From Nitrospira sp. (GTDB taxonomy: Bacteria; Nitrospirota; Nitrospiria; Nitrospirales; Nitrospiraceae): a stretch of DNA of 64,000 nt. The translations under genes and the position numbers were made by a program. Positions 17,969 to 26,864 of this stretch are shown here, one piece after another. Numbering within the stretch: position 1 is the stretch's first letter; each line of letters starts with the position of its first letter. The notes under the pieces are model-generated. The model was not told the DNA's origin. It did not search any database and was given only the letters and a program-made list of their open reading frames with translations. The stretch covers positions 466,540 to 530,539 of the forward strand of contig CP092081.1 of the NCBI GenBank assembly GCA_022226935.1, read 5' to 3'.

Positions 17969-18259
17969 ATGAACGTCCTGGTTGCATATGATGTGGCGAC
18001 AGAATCGGTTGGAGGACGCCGCCGCCTGCGCAAGGTGGCGCAGGCCTGCCAGAATTTCGGACAACGAGTGCAAAAATCGGTCTTCGAGTGCGCGGTGAGC
18101 GAGATGCAATTTGAAGAACTCGTGCGGTGTCTTCTCGAAATTATCGACGAGAAGGAAGACAGCTTGCGAGTGTATCGGTTGATAGAACCCAAAGAAAAAT
18201 ATGTGCAGATCTTCGGGGTGGATACCTCCGTGGATTTTGACGAGCCATTGATTTTGTAA
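17969..18259 (+). CDS. cas2: CRISPR adaptation protein Cas2
   Basis: 96 aa. The MNVLVAYDVATES start with beta-strand and acidic D8 is the Cas2 ferredoxin-like signature; GQRVQKSVFEC follows, and the C-terminus EKYVQIFGVDTSVDFDEPLIL is typical of the I-C subfamily. It bridges two Cas1 dimers as the structural core of the integrase. Last gene of the operon; the leader begins at 18260 and the array at 18438. Confidence 0.95.
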   Translation: MNVLVAYDVATESVGGRRRLRKVAQACQNFGQRVQKSVFECAVSEMQFEELVRCLLEIIDEKEDSLRVYRLIEPKEKYVQIFGVDTSVDFDEPLIL

Positions 18260-18437
18260 ACGCGAACCTCAAGCGGTGCGGATTCTCCGGAGGGTTCGCG
18301 CAGCGCGGAAGATCATGAGATGAAAGGAGAATTCTGCAAGTGGCAACAAACCATCGTTGCCGGCATCGTATGAGTCCGATAAGTTCGCGCGAACAAGACG
18401 CCAACTTCATTGGAAATCGAAGGTTTTTGGTAACGCC
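18260..18437 (+). promoter_or_regulatory. CRISPR leader
   Basis: 178 bases between the cas2 stop and the first repeat, open in no credible frame. It holds an 8-bp inverted repeat, CGCGAACC (18261-18268) and GGTTCGCG (18293-18300), and a third occurrence as the palindrome GTTCGCGCGAAC (18383-18394). The leader side is assigned because it adjoins cas2, and the opposite end of the array has the decayed repeat. It should contain the pre-crRNA promoter and integration signals; I could not place a promoter with confidence. Confidence 0.75.
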
Positions 18438-19461
18438 ATAGCGCCCGTCATTACCGACGGGCGAGGATTGAAACATGGCGCCTCCGGCTGATCGTCGGCA
18501 GTCCGCCGCATAGCGCCCGTCATTACCGACGGGCGAGGATTGAAACTATTCTCATGCGAGATTGATAACACCAGCGGCATATAGCGCCCGTCATTACCGA
18601 CGGGCGAGGATTGAAACATGCGACGGTACAAAGTCTTGGACTGGGGCCAAATAGCGCCCGTCATTACCGACGGGCGAGGATTGAAACAACAGAAGGCTAT
18701 GCAAGCGGAGATGCAGCAGAAATAGCGCCCGTCATTACCGACGGGCGAGGATTGAAACATATCGGAATAGCTGCCCGCGAGAACGCCGTTGACAATAGCG
18801 CCCGTCATTACCGACGGGCGAGGATTGAAACGACTAACACGCTGGCTCTGCATGGCTATAAGCCAATAGCGCCCGTCATTACCGACGGGCGAGGATTGAA
18901 ACCTGATAGCTTGGTAGCCAGGCATAAAGATTTCGTGATAGCGCCCGTCATTACCGACGGGCGAGGATTGAAACGGAAGGAATTGGATTCGAGATCTGCT
19001 CGCCGGCAATAGCGCCCGTCATTACCGACGGGCGAGGATTGAAACTCACCCTGCTATCCATTCTCCCTGCGCACGCGCAATAGCGCCCGTCATTACCGAC
19101 GGGCGAGGATTGAAACTGATCGATGGAGCGACCAATAGTCGCGTCAGCTCATAGCGCCCGTCATTACCGACGGGCGAGGATTGAAACGGTGGAGGCGCGG
19201 TGACGCGCAAACTCCGACTCATAGCGCCCGTCATTACCGACGGGCGAGGATTGAAACCGGATCAGGACGCTCGATCGCTCACGTTCCGGCAATAGCGCCC
19301 GTCATTACCGACGGGCGAGGATTGAAACACGTCGAGCGCGATCTCGGCTTTGAGTACAACCATAGCGCCCGTCATTACCGACGGGCGAGGATTGAAACAT
19401 CTTCTGCATGCCCACTTCGCCAATCTCATGGAATAGCGCCCGTCATTACCGACGGGCGAGG
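18438..19461 (+). CRISPR. Type I-C CRISPR array, 15 repeats and 14 spacers
   Basis: The repeat is 37 bases, starting ATAGCGCCCG, with hairpin arms GCCCGTC and GACGGGC around ATTACC, and ending GGATTGAAAC (the usual 8-base 5' tag ATTGAAAC). Repeat starts: 18438, 18510, 18581, 18651, 18722, 18795, 18866, 18938, 19009, 19080, 19151, 19221, 19292, 19362, 19433. Fourteen repeats are identical; the last matches only to 19461 and then diverges, losing the tag. Spacers are 33-36 bases. I found no two spacers alike and no obvious match to the rest of the window. Confidence 0.98.
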
Positions 19462-19662
19462 GGGTGCCGACGCCTTCCTCGATGCCGTGGATCAGGCCGC
19501 GTAGAGACCACTGCCCATGCGTCTTCGTATTTCTGTTGTGTTTCTCGCGCGAGTAGGACGCGGGGCAGTTGCTGATCGCCATGCTGTTTCGGATGAATGT
19601 CTGGCGGACATGCTTACCGTTTTGGCTTGGGGGCGTAGCGCCTGTATGACAGCCCGCATCCC

Positions 19663-19839
19663 TCACGGCTCCGCCTCTTCAATACCCTCGATCGAGTCCT
19701 TGAGCGCCGCCACGAACGCTTCCGGGGCAGCGAGCGCCTGCTCGGTCAGTTGGAATTCCGAGACCAGCACGCCATCTTTATCCACCACGATCAGACGATA
19801 TCCCTGTTTCACGGCGATGCCTTTCTTTACGATGTTCAC
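19663..19839 (-). CDS. Small hypothetical protein, or remnant, 58 aa
   Basis: Between the array end and the Tim44-like gene the minus strand has a frame ending at TGA 19663-19665 with coding character: GTG 19839 would give VNIVKKGIAVKQGYRLIVVDKDG and then LVSEFQLTEQALAAPEAFVAALKD. The open frame extends upstream through TVKASSPE without a good start or ribosome site, so this may be the 3' part of a damaged gene. The rest of 19462-19976 shows no gene. Family unknown. Confidence 0.4.
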   Translation of the reverse strand: MNIVKKGIAVKQGYRLIVVDKDGVLVSEFQLTEQALAAPEAFVAALKDSIEGIEEAEP

Positions 19840-20015
19840 TTCGGGGCTGGATGCCTTGACTGTGTGCCATGGTGTCAGGATACTGTACAGGACGCAAGCC
19901 GCCCTGCGCTCGGCGCAATGAAATGAGATAGAGGGGCCTCAGACGTGGCCGGCCATTTCTGGTACGATGGTGGCAGGTGTCGAGTGCCTTGATCGTCAAA
20001 AGAAAGGAATTCAAC

Positions 20016-21053
20016 TTGAATACAACCAAACTCATGGCTGCATGTCTGGTGATCGCCCTCGTCGGTGTGCCGACCCTGTCTTTCGCGAAGGCGCGAGGGG
20101 GATCCGGAGGTGGATTCTCCAGTGGATCACGAAGCGGTGGTTCTTCCGGAAGCATGGGCAGTCGCGGATCACGAACCTATCAAGACAATGGCGCGAAGCC
20201 GATCGAGCAATCCACGACGGCCAGGCCTTCCACCACCCCGCCGCCTTCGATGGCCGGCAGTCCTTCGACTGCATCCAGGCCTGCTCCGGCCGCGCAGCCG
20301 TCATGGTTTCAACGGAATCCGCTCTTGGCCGGCATTGCCGGCGGTCTCGCCGGAACCTGGTTGGGGCACATGATTTTTGGCGCGACCGACACGAGTGCCC
20401 GCACGACTGAGGGTGGTGAGGGTGAACAGGCCGCGGGCGGGTCAGGCTCAAGCGGCATGTTGCTGCTATTGATGGTTATGGGCGGTGGTGCCCTCTGGTG
20501 GTATATGCGATCGCGACGGACGCCGGCGCCGAATTTTTCGGGACTTTCGCGAACCAGTGTCGCGAGTGGCTCCGCGAATGGCTCGCTGCTGGCCGAATCG
20601 TCGCGCGCGGGATTCGGGGCGTCGGCTGTTGAAGACGAGATCACCCCAGCGGACAAGGCGGCATTTCAACAAGCTCTCATCGATATTCAAACTGCCTGGA
20701 GTCATCAGGATCTCGCAGGGTTGCGCCGCCTGGTGACGCCGGAGATGCTGGATTATTTCAGCACCGGTCTGGCCGAGCAGGCCAGTGCGGGTGTCGCCAA
20801 TCATGTGGAAGATGTGGTCTTGGGACGGGCGGAAGTCCGCGAGTCGTGGAGTGACGGCGCGACGCAGTATGCCACAGTCAGTCTCTGCTGGAGCGCCAAG
20901 GACTACACGATTTCTCTCGCGAAGCAGCCGGGCGAGCAGGGGTATATCGTGGAGGGCAACGCTGAATTGCCGGTCGAAACGACGGAAGTGTGGACCTTCA
21001 TGCGGTTCGGAGCCGGGAAGTGGCTCCTATCCGCCATTCAGCAGATGGCGTAA
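20016..21053 (+). CDS. Exported Tim44-like domain protein
   Basis: 345 aa from TTG 20016, which has AAGAAAGGA at 20000-20008; a longer GTG start at 19977 would spoil the signal peptide. Residues 1-25 (MNTTKLMAACLVIALVGVPT) form a signal sequence. A Gly/Ser-rich stretch (28-60), a Pro/Thr/Ala linker and a hydrophobic segment near 140-160 precede the C-terminal domain (about 215-345), which matches the Tim44-like fold: DLAGLRRLVTPEMLDYF and VWTFMRF..GKWLLSAIQQ. Such proteins sit on the periplasmic or cytoplasmic membrane face with unknown function. It converges with the 21184-21495 gene across a terminator hairpin. Confidence 0.8.
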   Translation: MNTTKLMAACLVIALVGVPTLSFAKARGGSGGGFSSGSRSGGSSGSMGSRGSRTYQDNGAKPIEQSTTARPSTTPPPSMAGSPSTASRPAPAAQPSWFQRNPLLAGIAGGLAGTWLGHMIFGATDTSARTTEGGEGEQAAGGSGSSGMLLLLMVMGGGALWWYMRSRRTPAPNFSGLSRTSVASGSANGSLLAESSRAGFGASAVEDEITPADKAAFQQALIDIQTAWSHQDLAGLRRLVTPEMLDYFSTGLAEQASAGVANHVEDVVLGRAEVRESWSDGATQYATVSLCWSAKDYTISLAKQPGEQGYIVEGNAELPVETTEVWTFMRFGAGKWLLSAIQQMA

Positions 21054-21144
21054 CGGGATGGTGAAAAAGTCCGCCGGCTTTGTTCTCGCGTCGCTCCGAG
21101 GCGGACGTTAGAGGACGCAAACGAATTGATCGGGTCACACGATT

Positions 21145-21172
21145 GGGGGCAGTCACAGGGGTGGCTGCCCCC
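21145..21172. terminator. Bidirectional terminator hairpin
   Basis: GGGGGCAG-T-CAC (21145-21156) pairs with GTG-G-CTGCCCCC (21161-21172) around a 4-base loop: 11 Watson-Crick pairs plus one G-U. It lies between convergent genes ending at 21053 and 21184. No strong T-run follows on either side, so termination may be partial. Confidence 0.6.
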
Positions 21173-21183
21173 ATTGTGTAGGG

Positions 21184-21495
21184 CTAGCGTTTTTTTGATG
21201 CTCGCCGTGAAGGTGTGACGGGACTGTCCTCAATCGACAGACAGCCTTGCGCGTGTGAAATCGCCTCCAGCAACGCGTGCCGTTCTTTGTCGGTCTCCTG
21301 CACAGGCGGCATACTGTGCACGAACTGCTCCGCCGCCTGCACCAAGCGTTGCAGTCTGCCGGTGATACCGTCCGGCGCTGCCTGCAGCTCGGAGGAACCC
21401 TTGCGAGCCAGTGCCCGCTTTCTTCTCGGTCCGATATAAATTTGCGGGGCTACGGGATTGTCTTTTTCTAATTCCGGTCGTCTCAAGGTCGACAT
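21184..21495 (-). CDS. Hypothetical protein, 103 aa
   Basis: ATG 21495 is preceded by TTGGAGGACGC on the minus strand, a strong ribosome site. The protein is basic at both ends (RRKRALARKG; SRRASKKR) with an amphipathic middle that contains RLVQAAEQFVHSM and CLSIEDSPV. No signal peptide or membrane helix. Family unknown. It converges with the Tim44-like gene; the 215-base gap to moaC holds the moaC promoter. Confidence 0.55.
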   Translation of the reverse strand: MSTLRRPELEKDNPVAPQIYIGPRRKRALARKGSSELQAAPDGITGRLQRLVQAAEQFVHSMPPVQETDKERHALLEAISHAQGCLSIEDSPVTPSRRASKKR

Positions 21496-21639
21496 GCGTC
21501 CTCCAACAGCCTCAGCGATAGTCTGGGGTGAGGGGCCACTCTACTCGATCTTCGACGGCATTTGCACCGGACTGTTGAGCCCGGCTGATGGGTGACGTTC
21601 CGATGAATGGGAAGGGAGCGGTGACTCCTCGCCTCTGGC

Positions 21640-21669
21640 TTGACTCCCATTTTCACCGGCTCCTATAAT
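21640..21669 (+). promoter_or_regulatory. Sigma-70 type promoter of the moa operon
   Basis: TTGACT at 21640-21645 and a perfect TATAAT at 21664-21669 are separated by 18 bases. They lie 41 bases upstream of the moaC ATG (21711), so transcription would start near 21676. This is the clearest housekeeping promoter I found in the window. Confidence 0.75.
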
Positions 21670-21710
21670 TCGGCGGTTTCATACGGCAACCAGCTGATTT
21701 GGCATCACCC

Positions 21711-22211
21711 ATGGCCGAGTTTACGCATTTCAACGAATCAGGGCGGGCACGGATGGTCGATGTGGGGGCAAAGGCCTCGACCGAGCGACTCGCTACCGCC
21801 CAGGCCATCGTGTTCCTCCAACCGGAAACCCTTGAAAAAATTCAGCAAGGAAAGATCGCGAAGGGCGATGTGTTGTCTGTCGCCCAGGTGGCGGGCGTCA
21901 TGGGGGCGAAGAAGACGCCGGATCTGATTCCCATGTGCCATCCCATTTTGTTGACGAGCGTCGATATTGCCTTTCAAGAAATCGATCGGCCGGACCGTGA
22001 GGGGCGCTGCTCGATTCTGATTACTGCCACGGCCAAGACCACGGGCCCGACAGGCGTCGAAATGGAAGCCATGACGGCGGCTTCGGTGGCTGCCCTGACC
22101 ATTTATGATATGTGCAAAGCGGTGGATCGAGGCATGAGCTTCGGCGACATCTGCCTGTTGACGAAATCGGGCGGGAAATCCGGCACCTATCAACGTCCGG
22201 TCCCTGTGTAA
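21711..22211 (+). CDS. moaC: Cyclic pyranopterin monophosphate synthase MoaC
   Basis: 166 aa from ATG 21711 (an upstream TTG at 21699 is possible). MVDVGAKASTERLATA and PLCHP-type LIPMCHPILLTSVDI, then AKTTGPTGVEMEAMTAASVAALTIYDMCKA, are the MoaC signatures; the lysine at the end of that run and KSGGKSG close the active site. MoaC converts the MoaA product 3',8-cyclo-GTP into cyclic pyranopterin monophosphate, the first intermediate of molybdopterin. First gene of moaC-D-E-A; length is standard. Confidence 0.95.
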   Translation: MAEFTHFNESGRARMVDVGAKASTERLATAQAIVFLQPETLEKIQQGKIAKGDVLSVAQVAGVMGAKKTPDLIPMCHPILLTSVDIAFQEIDRPDREGRCSILITATAKTTGPTGVEMEAMTAASVAALTIYDMCKAVDRGMSFGDICLLTKSGGKSGTYQRPVPV

Positions 22212-22246
22212 GGGCGGCCCGTTGGTTGAGGCAGATGGAGCGTGAG

Positions 22247-22504
22247 ATGGTAACGGTGCGACTCTTCGGCATGACGAAAATGTTGGCGGGAAATCAAGGC
22301 GCCCTCTCTCTGGCCCTGCCGGATGGCCGGCGGGTGAAGGACCTCGTGGCGGTAATCGAGGCCGCCTACCCGAAGATCGGCGAATTGCTGCAGAAGAAAA
22401 AAGTGCTCGTGTCGGTCAATCAGGATATCGCGCATGAGGATCTCGAAGTGCGTGACGGAGATGAAATTGCTTTGTTGCCACCGTTTGCCGGTGGAAATTC
22501 ATAG
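22247..22504 (+). CDS. moaD: Molybdopterin synthase sulfur carrier subunit MoaD
   Basis: 85 aa from ATG 22247 (MVTVRLFGMTKMLAG), with GGAG at 22237-22240; ATG 22235 in the same frame is an alternative. Ubiquitin-like beta-grasp fold ending in the diagnostic Gly-Gly region: LLPPFAGGNS. In most MoaD the chain ends at GG; here NS follow, so either two residues are removed or the tail is tolerated. Thiocarboxylated MoaD donates sulfur to the pterin in complex with MoaE, encoded 9 bases downstream. Confidence 0.88.
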   Translation: MVTVRLFGMTKMLAGNQGALSLALPDGRRVKDLVAVIEAAYPKIGELLQKKKVLVSVNQDIAHEDLEVRDGDEIALLPPFAGGNS

Positions 22505-22513
22505 GAGCGAGCG

Positions 22514-22987
22514 ATGAGTCTTGAACAGGTCACGAAAGCCGACCAGCCCGTTACCGGCGACGAGGCGATGCTGGTTCGGGTGCAGCGGGAAGATTTCTCG
22601 ATCGACGAAGAACTCCGTCGGGTCCGCGCGCGTTCCAAACGCATCGGCGGCATTGCGATCTTTCTAGGGACTGCCCGGGACCGTTCGAAGGGCAAAGATG
22701 TCGACGGCATCACCTTCGAACACTACGAGGGCATGGCGCAGAAAAAATTGCGGGAGATTCGTGAACGCGCGCTGAAGGATTTTGGGATCATCGAACTGTT
22801 GATCCTGCATCGGTATGGCGAGATCGGTATCGGCGACAACATTGTGTTGATTATTGCCGGCGCGGAACATCGAGCCGAGGCCTTTCAGGCCTGTAAGTGG
22901 GCCATCGACGAATTGAAGCAAATCACCCCGATTTGGAAGCTCGAGCACACTCCGGAAGGTGAGGTGTGGGTCGAGGAACACCCTTAG
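22514..22987 (+). CDS. moaE: Molybdopterin synthase catalytic subunit MoaE
   Basis: 157 aa, with AGGAGCGAGCG-type ribosome site before ATG 22514. Family motifs: GGIAIFLGTARDRSKGKDV, LEHYEGMAQKKL-type FEHYEGMA, ILHRYGEIGIGD and the C-terminal KQITPIWKLEHTPEG with the catalytic lysines (K in IWK and in ELKQ). It inserts two sulfurs into cPMP using MoaD. The N-terminus is about 20 residues longer than the shortest family members. Follows moaD in the operon. Confidence 0.94.
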   Translation: MSLEQVTKADQPVTGDEAMLVRVQREDFSIDEELRRVRARSKRIGGIAIFLGTARDRSKGKDVDGITFEHYEGMAQKKLREIRERALKDFGIIELLILHRYGEIGIGDNIVLIIAGAEHRAEAFQACKWAIDELKQITPIWKLEHTPEGEVWVEEHP

Positions 22988-23034
22988 CCCATCTCAACGG
23001 CAGTACGGGGAGAGGCCCGCGTCCTCGACATATT

Positions 23035-24099
23035 ATGAACCACAGCACGCTCGATACACCCGTTCCTACGATCTACGACCGGTTGGGACGTCCGCTCCGC
23101 AGCCTGCGCCTGTCTGTGACCGATCGCTGCAATCTCCGGTGCAAGTATTGTATGCCCGAGGATGATTACGCCTGGTTGCCGCGTGATACCATTCTGACCT
23201 TCGAGGAGATGGCGGAGCTCACCGCCGTCTTTACCGAGTTAGGGGTGGACAAGGTTCGTCTGACGGGCGGCGAGCCATTGTTGCGGCGGGATCTGCCGCG
23301 CTTTGTCCGGCAGCTGTCGGAAAATCGCCGGATCACTGAGATCGCCCTCACCAGCAACGGCGTGCTCATGGCCGATCAGGCTGCCGATCTCTCATTCGCC
23401 GGACTGAATCGCGTGACCATCAGTCTCGATACCCTCCGCGCGGACCGATTCCGCACGCTGACCAAACGGGATCTCCATCACCAGGTGTTCGACGGCATCA
23501 AGGCGGTGGTGCAAGCCGGCTTTCCGTCACTGAAGTTCGACACCGTCGTCATCAAGGGCTACAACGACGACGAACTCATCGACCTGATCGAATATGGCAA
23601 AACGGTCGGCGGCGAAGTGCGGTTCATTGAATATATGGATGTCGGCGGCGCCACGGATTGGTCCATGAAGCAAGTCTTGTCGAAGGCGGAGATGCTCGAA
23701 CTGCTTGGCCGCCACTATGGCGACGTCAAGCCGGTCATTGAGAACAGCGTCGCGCCGGCGGAGCGTTTTGTGCTACCGGATGGCACCACCTTCGGCATCA
23801 TTCCCTCGACGACCACGCCCTTTTGCCGTTCCTGTGATCGCAGCCGGTTGACGGCCGACGGGATGTGGTATCTCTGCCTCTATGCGAAAGACGGACTGGA
23901 TCTCCGCGCACCCCTCCGGCAAGGCCGAACCCGCGACGAATTGAAAGCGTTGATTATCGCAGCCTGGGAAGGACGGGCCGATCGTGGCGCCGAGGAGCGC
24001 AAGGCGCTGGAGGTGTTAGGGTTGCGTGAACAACGGCTCATTGAAATTAATCGGCTCCGCGAAGATCCCCACCTGGAAATGCATGCGCGTGGGGGATGA
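23035..24099 (+). CDS. moaA: GTP 3',8-cyclase MoaA
   Basis: 354 aa from ATG 23035; the frame is open to 22966 and overlaps moaE, but MNHSTLDTPVPTIYDRLGRP is the natural start. The radical-SAM cluster motif CNLRCKYC is at about residues 31-38, the second Fe-S cluster uses CRSC in TPFCRSCDRSRL and a later C in YLCLYAKDG. It ends ...RGG, the conserved Gly-Gly tail needed for GTP binding. MoaA makes 3',8-cyclo-GTP, the substrate of MoaC. Last of the four moa genes. Confidence 0.95.
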   Translation: MNHSTLDTPVPTIYDRLGRPLRSLRLSVTDRCNLRCKYCMPEDDYAWLPRDTILTFEEMAELTAVFTELGVDKVRLTGGEPLLRRDLPRFVRQLSENRRITEIALTSNGVLMADQAADLSFAGLNRVTISLDTLRADRFRTLTKRDLHHQVFDGIKAVVQAGFPSLKFDTVVIKGYNDDELIDLIEYGKTVGGEVRFIEYMDVGGATDWSMKQVLSKAEMLELLGRHYGDVKPVIENSVAPAERFVLPDGTTFGIIPSTTTPFCRSCDRSRLTADGMWYLCLYAKDGLDLRAPLRQGRTRDELKALIIAAWEGRADRGAEERKALEVLGLREQRLIEINRLREDPHLEMHARGG

Positions 24100-24159
24100 C
24101 CGCCGGTGTGTGCTGCTCCCGCTGCCGGATCGGCCGATGTCCCTCTCCTGGAGCAGTCA

Positions 24160-24867
24160 ATGTTTGATCCTCATACGCTGACTATCCTGAGTCTGGGGTT
24201 CGTGCTGGGGCTTCGTCATGCCCTGGACGCGGATCACCTGGCCGCGCTGTCCACTGTGCTGGCCGAACGTCCCACCGTACAGGCGTCCACAGCCATCGGA
24301 TTTTTCTGGGGGCTTGGCCACACGCTGATGCTGCTGTGCGTCGGGACCCTCTTGCTCGCCTTGAATCTCACCATTCCCGAATCCATGGCGAACCTGTTCG
24401 AGTTTGCGGTGGGGGTGATGCTGGTGGCGCTTGGTCTCTCATTGGCTCGCCGGATGTACCGTGAACAGTGGCATGTGCACACGCATGAGCATGGGGGGCA
24501 GGCGCACGTCCACTTGCACAGCCACCGCGTACAGACGGATCACACGCATGGGCATTGGTATCAGGGATCGTTGCGGCCTTTGCTGATCGGGATGGCGCAT
24601 GGATTGGCCGGATCTGCGGCGTTGATGTTGGTGGTGTTGTCCACGGTCACGGGCATTGGGCAGGGGATCGGCTATATCGTCGTGTTCGGGATCGGGTCCA
24701 TTCTCGGAATGGTGGGAGTCGGGGCGGCGCTCAGCCTTCCGGTCGTGTATTCCGTGACAGTCGGACCGCGCACCTATTGGATGGTACAGGGACTCGCCTG
24801 TTTCGCCAGCATCGGCTTGGGTGTGCTGATGATGGTGCGAATCGGACTAGGCGGTAGCTCGTCCTAA
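24160..24867 (+). CDS. NicO/UreH-family nickel or cobalt permease
   Basis: 235 aa from ATG 24160 (GGAG at 24150-24153); a longer frame from 24106 is less likely. About six membrane helices. The metal-transport signature HALDADH is at about residues 21-27, and GMAHGLAGSAA marks the matching motif in the second half. A His-rich cytoplasmic loop (HVHTHEHGGQAHVHLHSH) lies between, typical of Ni/Co transporters. UreH-like members serve urease or hydrogenase metallation; no urease gene is in the window. It sits 60 bases after moaA and may be co-transcribed. Confidence 0.85.
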   Translation: MFDPHTLTILSLGFVLGLRHALDADHLAALSTVLAERPTVQASTAIGFFWGLGHTLMLLCVGTLLLALNLTIPESMANLFEFAVGVMLVALGLSLARRMYREQWHVHTHEHGGQAHVHLHSHRVQTDHTHGHWYQGSLRPLLIGMAHGLAGSAALMLVVLSTVTGIGQGIGYIVVFGIGSILGMVGVGAALSLPVVYSVTVGPRTYWMVQGLACFASIGLGVLMMVRIGLGGSSS

Positions 24868-25069
24868 CCACGGGGTCCGTGAACAGTCCTGCCGTCCTCA
24901 CGCAGACATGCCCCCTCTCTCATGACGAGCCATGGCGAAAGAACGGCCTGTGCAAATCTGTGTGCGCCTTTTTCAGAGGTATGGTATTCTGCCGCCCAGT
25001 GCGGAGGACTCGTCCACAATATCGTGAAGGCATGCCGATACGCCGGGGCACGTCCGGAAAGCCACGGCC

Positions 25070-25858
25070 ATGAATGTGCGTGTGTTGGGTTGCCATGGCT
25101 CAGGGCAGCTCGTATCCGGCGAGAACGGTCCGGTTCAGTGCGGGACCTGCGGCTTTCTGGTCAACGATCAGCTGCTGGTGGATGCCGGAACGGTCGGATC
25201 CAGGCTGTACCTGGAAGAGCAACGGCGTATCCGGGTGGTCCTCCTGACCCACGCGCATTTTGATCATATTCGTGAATTGCCGACGTTGGCCGATAACCTG
25301 GTCGGCGAGATCCAGGACCCGATCGTCATCGCGGCTATTCCAGAAGTTCTGGATGAGTTGCACAGGCATATTTTTAACGGCACGGTCTATCCGGATTTTT
25401 TTCGGTTGCCCGATCCAGCCAAGCCTCTGTTCGTGTCCCGCGCGCTTCCCCCAGGACAGGAGACCCGGTTGTGCGGGCTGGGGGTGACGCCGATTCCGGT
25501 CAACCATGTGGTGCCGACAGTGGGGTTTCTTCTCCGCGAGGAGACCAGCACGGTTCTTTTTAGCGGCGACACCTATCATACGGACGCGCTGTGGCAGGCG
25601 GCCGGAGAGGTGGACGGATTGCAGGCGGCCTTTATCGAAAGTTCGTTTCCCGATGAGATGGCCGAATTGGCGCGAGTGGCGAAACATCTCACGCCGGCGT
25701 TGCTGGCCGAGGAGTTTGCCAAGATCGCGAGACCGGAGTTGCCGGTCTATGCCTACCATTTGAAGCCGCGGTTTCGAGCGCAGATCCGGCAGGAACTCGG
25801 ACGACTCGGCATTCGTCATTTGACCGCGTTGGAAGAGGGCCAAACTCTTGTACTATAG
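25070..25858 (+). CDS. Metallo-beta-lactamase-fold hydrolase, class II cyclic phosphodiesterase-like
   Basis: 262 aa. The metal motif THAHFDHIREL (H-x-H-x-D-H) is near residues 59-69, with further ligands in VNHVVPTVG, LFSGDTYHTD and a late YAYHLKPRF. The pattern VRVLGCHGS... at the start and VFSGDT in the middle resemble yeast PDE1-type (class II) cyclic nucleotide phosphodiesterases, though substrate cannot be inferred. Start ATG 25070. It is followed after 10 bases by accD, so the two may be co-transcribed. Confidence 0.78.
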   Translation: MNVRVLGCHGSGQLVSGENGPVQCGTCGFLVNDQLLVDAGTVGSRLYLEEQRRIRVVLLTHAHFDHIRELPTLADNLVGEIQDPIVIAAIPEVLDELHRHIFNGTVYPDFFRLPDPAKPLFVSRALPPGQETRLCGLGVTPIPVNHVVPTVGFLLREETSTVLFSGDTYHTDALWQAAGEVDGLQAAFIESSFPDEMAELARVAKHLTPALLAEEFAKIARPELPVYAYHLKPRFRAQIRQELGRLGIRHLTALEEGQTLVL

Positions 25859-25868
25859 GTGAGCACAG

Positions 25869-26705
25869 ATGGCTTGGTTTAAAAAAGGAAAAACCGAGGA
25901 AGCGGAGCCCCCCAAACGCTCGAAAACCGCGGAGGGGATGTGGCTGAAGTGCAATCATTGCCGGGAGATCGTCTATCGCAAGGAGGTCGACCGCAACAAC
26001 AAGGTCTGTCCGAAGTGCGATTATCACTTTCCCATCTCGGTCATCGAACGCATCAATCTGCTGGTCGATCTCGGCACGTTCAAAGAGTGGGATCCCGAGC
26101 TCGAGCCGCAAGACCCGCTCCAGTTCCAAGATACCCGCACCTATAAAGAGCGGATCAAGGCGCAGCAGGAAAAAACGGGACGGAAAGACGCGATGGTCAT
26201 CGGCCAGGGCGTCATCAATGGGCGGAAGGTGGCACTTTGCGTCTTTGATTTCGGGTTTATGGGCGGCAGTATGGGGTCTGTGGTGGGGGAAAAAATCTGC
26301 CGCGCAGTCGATCGCGCCTTGGAATCGCGCATCCCCTTGATCCTCGTGACGGCTTCCGGCGGCGCTCGTATGCAGGAGGGCATCCTGTCGCTGATGCAAA
26401 TGGCGAAAACGTCCGCAGCGGTCGCAAAATTGGGCGAGGCCAAACTGCCGTTCATCTCGATATTGGCCGATCCGACTTTCGGCGGCGTGACGGCCAGTAT
26501 CGCCATGCTCGGAGACGTCATTATTGCCGAGCCGAAGGCGTTGATCGGATTTGCCGGCCCCCGGGTCATCGAGCAAACGATTAAACAGCAATTGCCGGAT
26601 CAGTTTCAGCGGGCGGAGTTTCTGCTCGACCACGGCATGATCGATATGATCGTCGAACGGAAGCAGTTGAAAGAAGCCGTCAGCACATTGGTCGGTCATT
26701 TCTAG
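25869..26705 (+). CDS. accD: Acetyl-CoA carboxylase carboxyltransferase subunit beta
   Basis: 278 aa. N-terminal zinc ribbon [19 protein letters not shown] (residues about 28-50). Carboxyltransferase motifs: [31 protein letters not shown] and [18 protein letters not shown], which form the oxyanion holes for biotin and acetyl-CoA. It pairs with AccA (not in the window) to make malonyl-CoA for fatty-acid synthesis. Length is normal. folC follows after 159 bases. Confidence 0.96.
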   Translation: MAWFKKGKTEEAEPPKRSKTAEGMWLKCNHCREIVYRKEVDRNNKVCPKCDYHFPISVIERINLLVDLGTFKEWDPELEPQDPLQFQDTRTYKERIKAQQEKTGRKDAMVIGQGVINGRKVALCVFDFGFMGGSMGSVVGEKICRAVDRALESRIPLILVTASGGARMQEGILSLMQMAKTSAAVAKLGEAKLPFISILADPTFGGVTASIAMLGDVIIAEPKALIGFAGPRVIEQTIKQQLPDQFQRAEFLLDHGMIDMIVERKQLKEAVSTLVGHF

Positions 26706-26864
26706 CAGGATGTGGAACAGGTTCGCCGCCGGCGCTGTCGCTCCGGGCGGTGGCTTGACGTACCAACCACGTACGTCTGTCTCTCTGCTTGCTATGGCCT
26801 TGCCGACGATCGTCGTGCGCATCCTGCTGGAAGCTCCGATGTCTACATACTAGGTGAGTCTCTC

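Noticed and set aside
18407-19504. Long frames over the CRISPR array with repeating peptides such as RPSVMTGA and RRARIET
   Set aside because: They are translations of the repeats and spacers. The periodic peptide comes from the 37-base repeat.
25100-25843. 247-residue antisense frame in the metallo-beta-lactamase gene
   Set aside because: Shadow; the plus strand carries the H-x-H-x-D-H metal motif.
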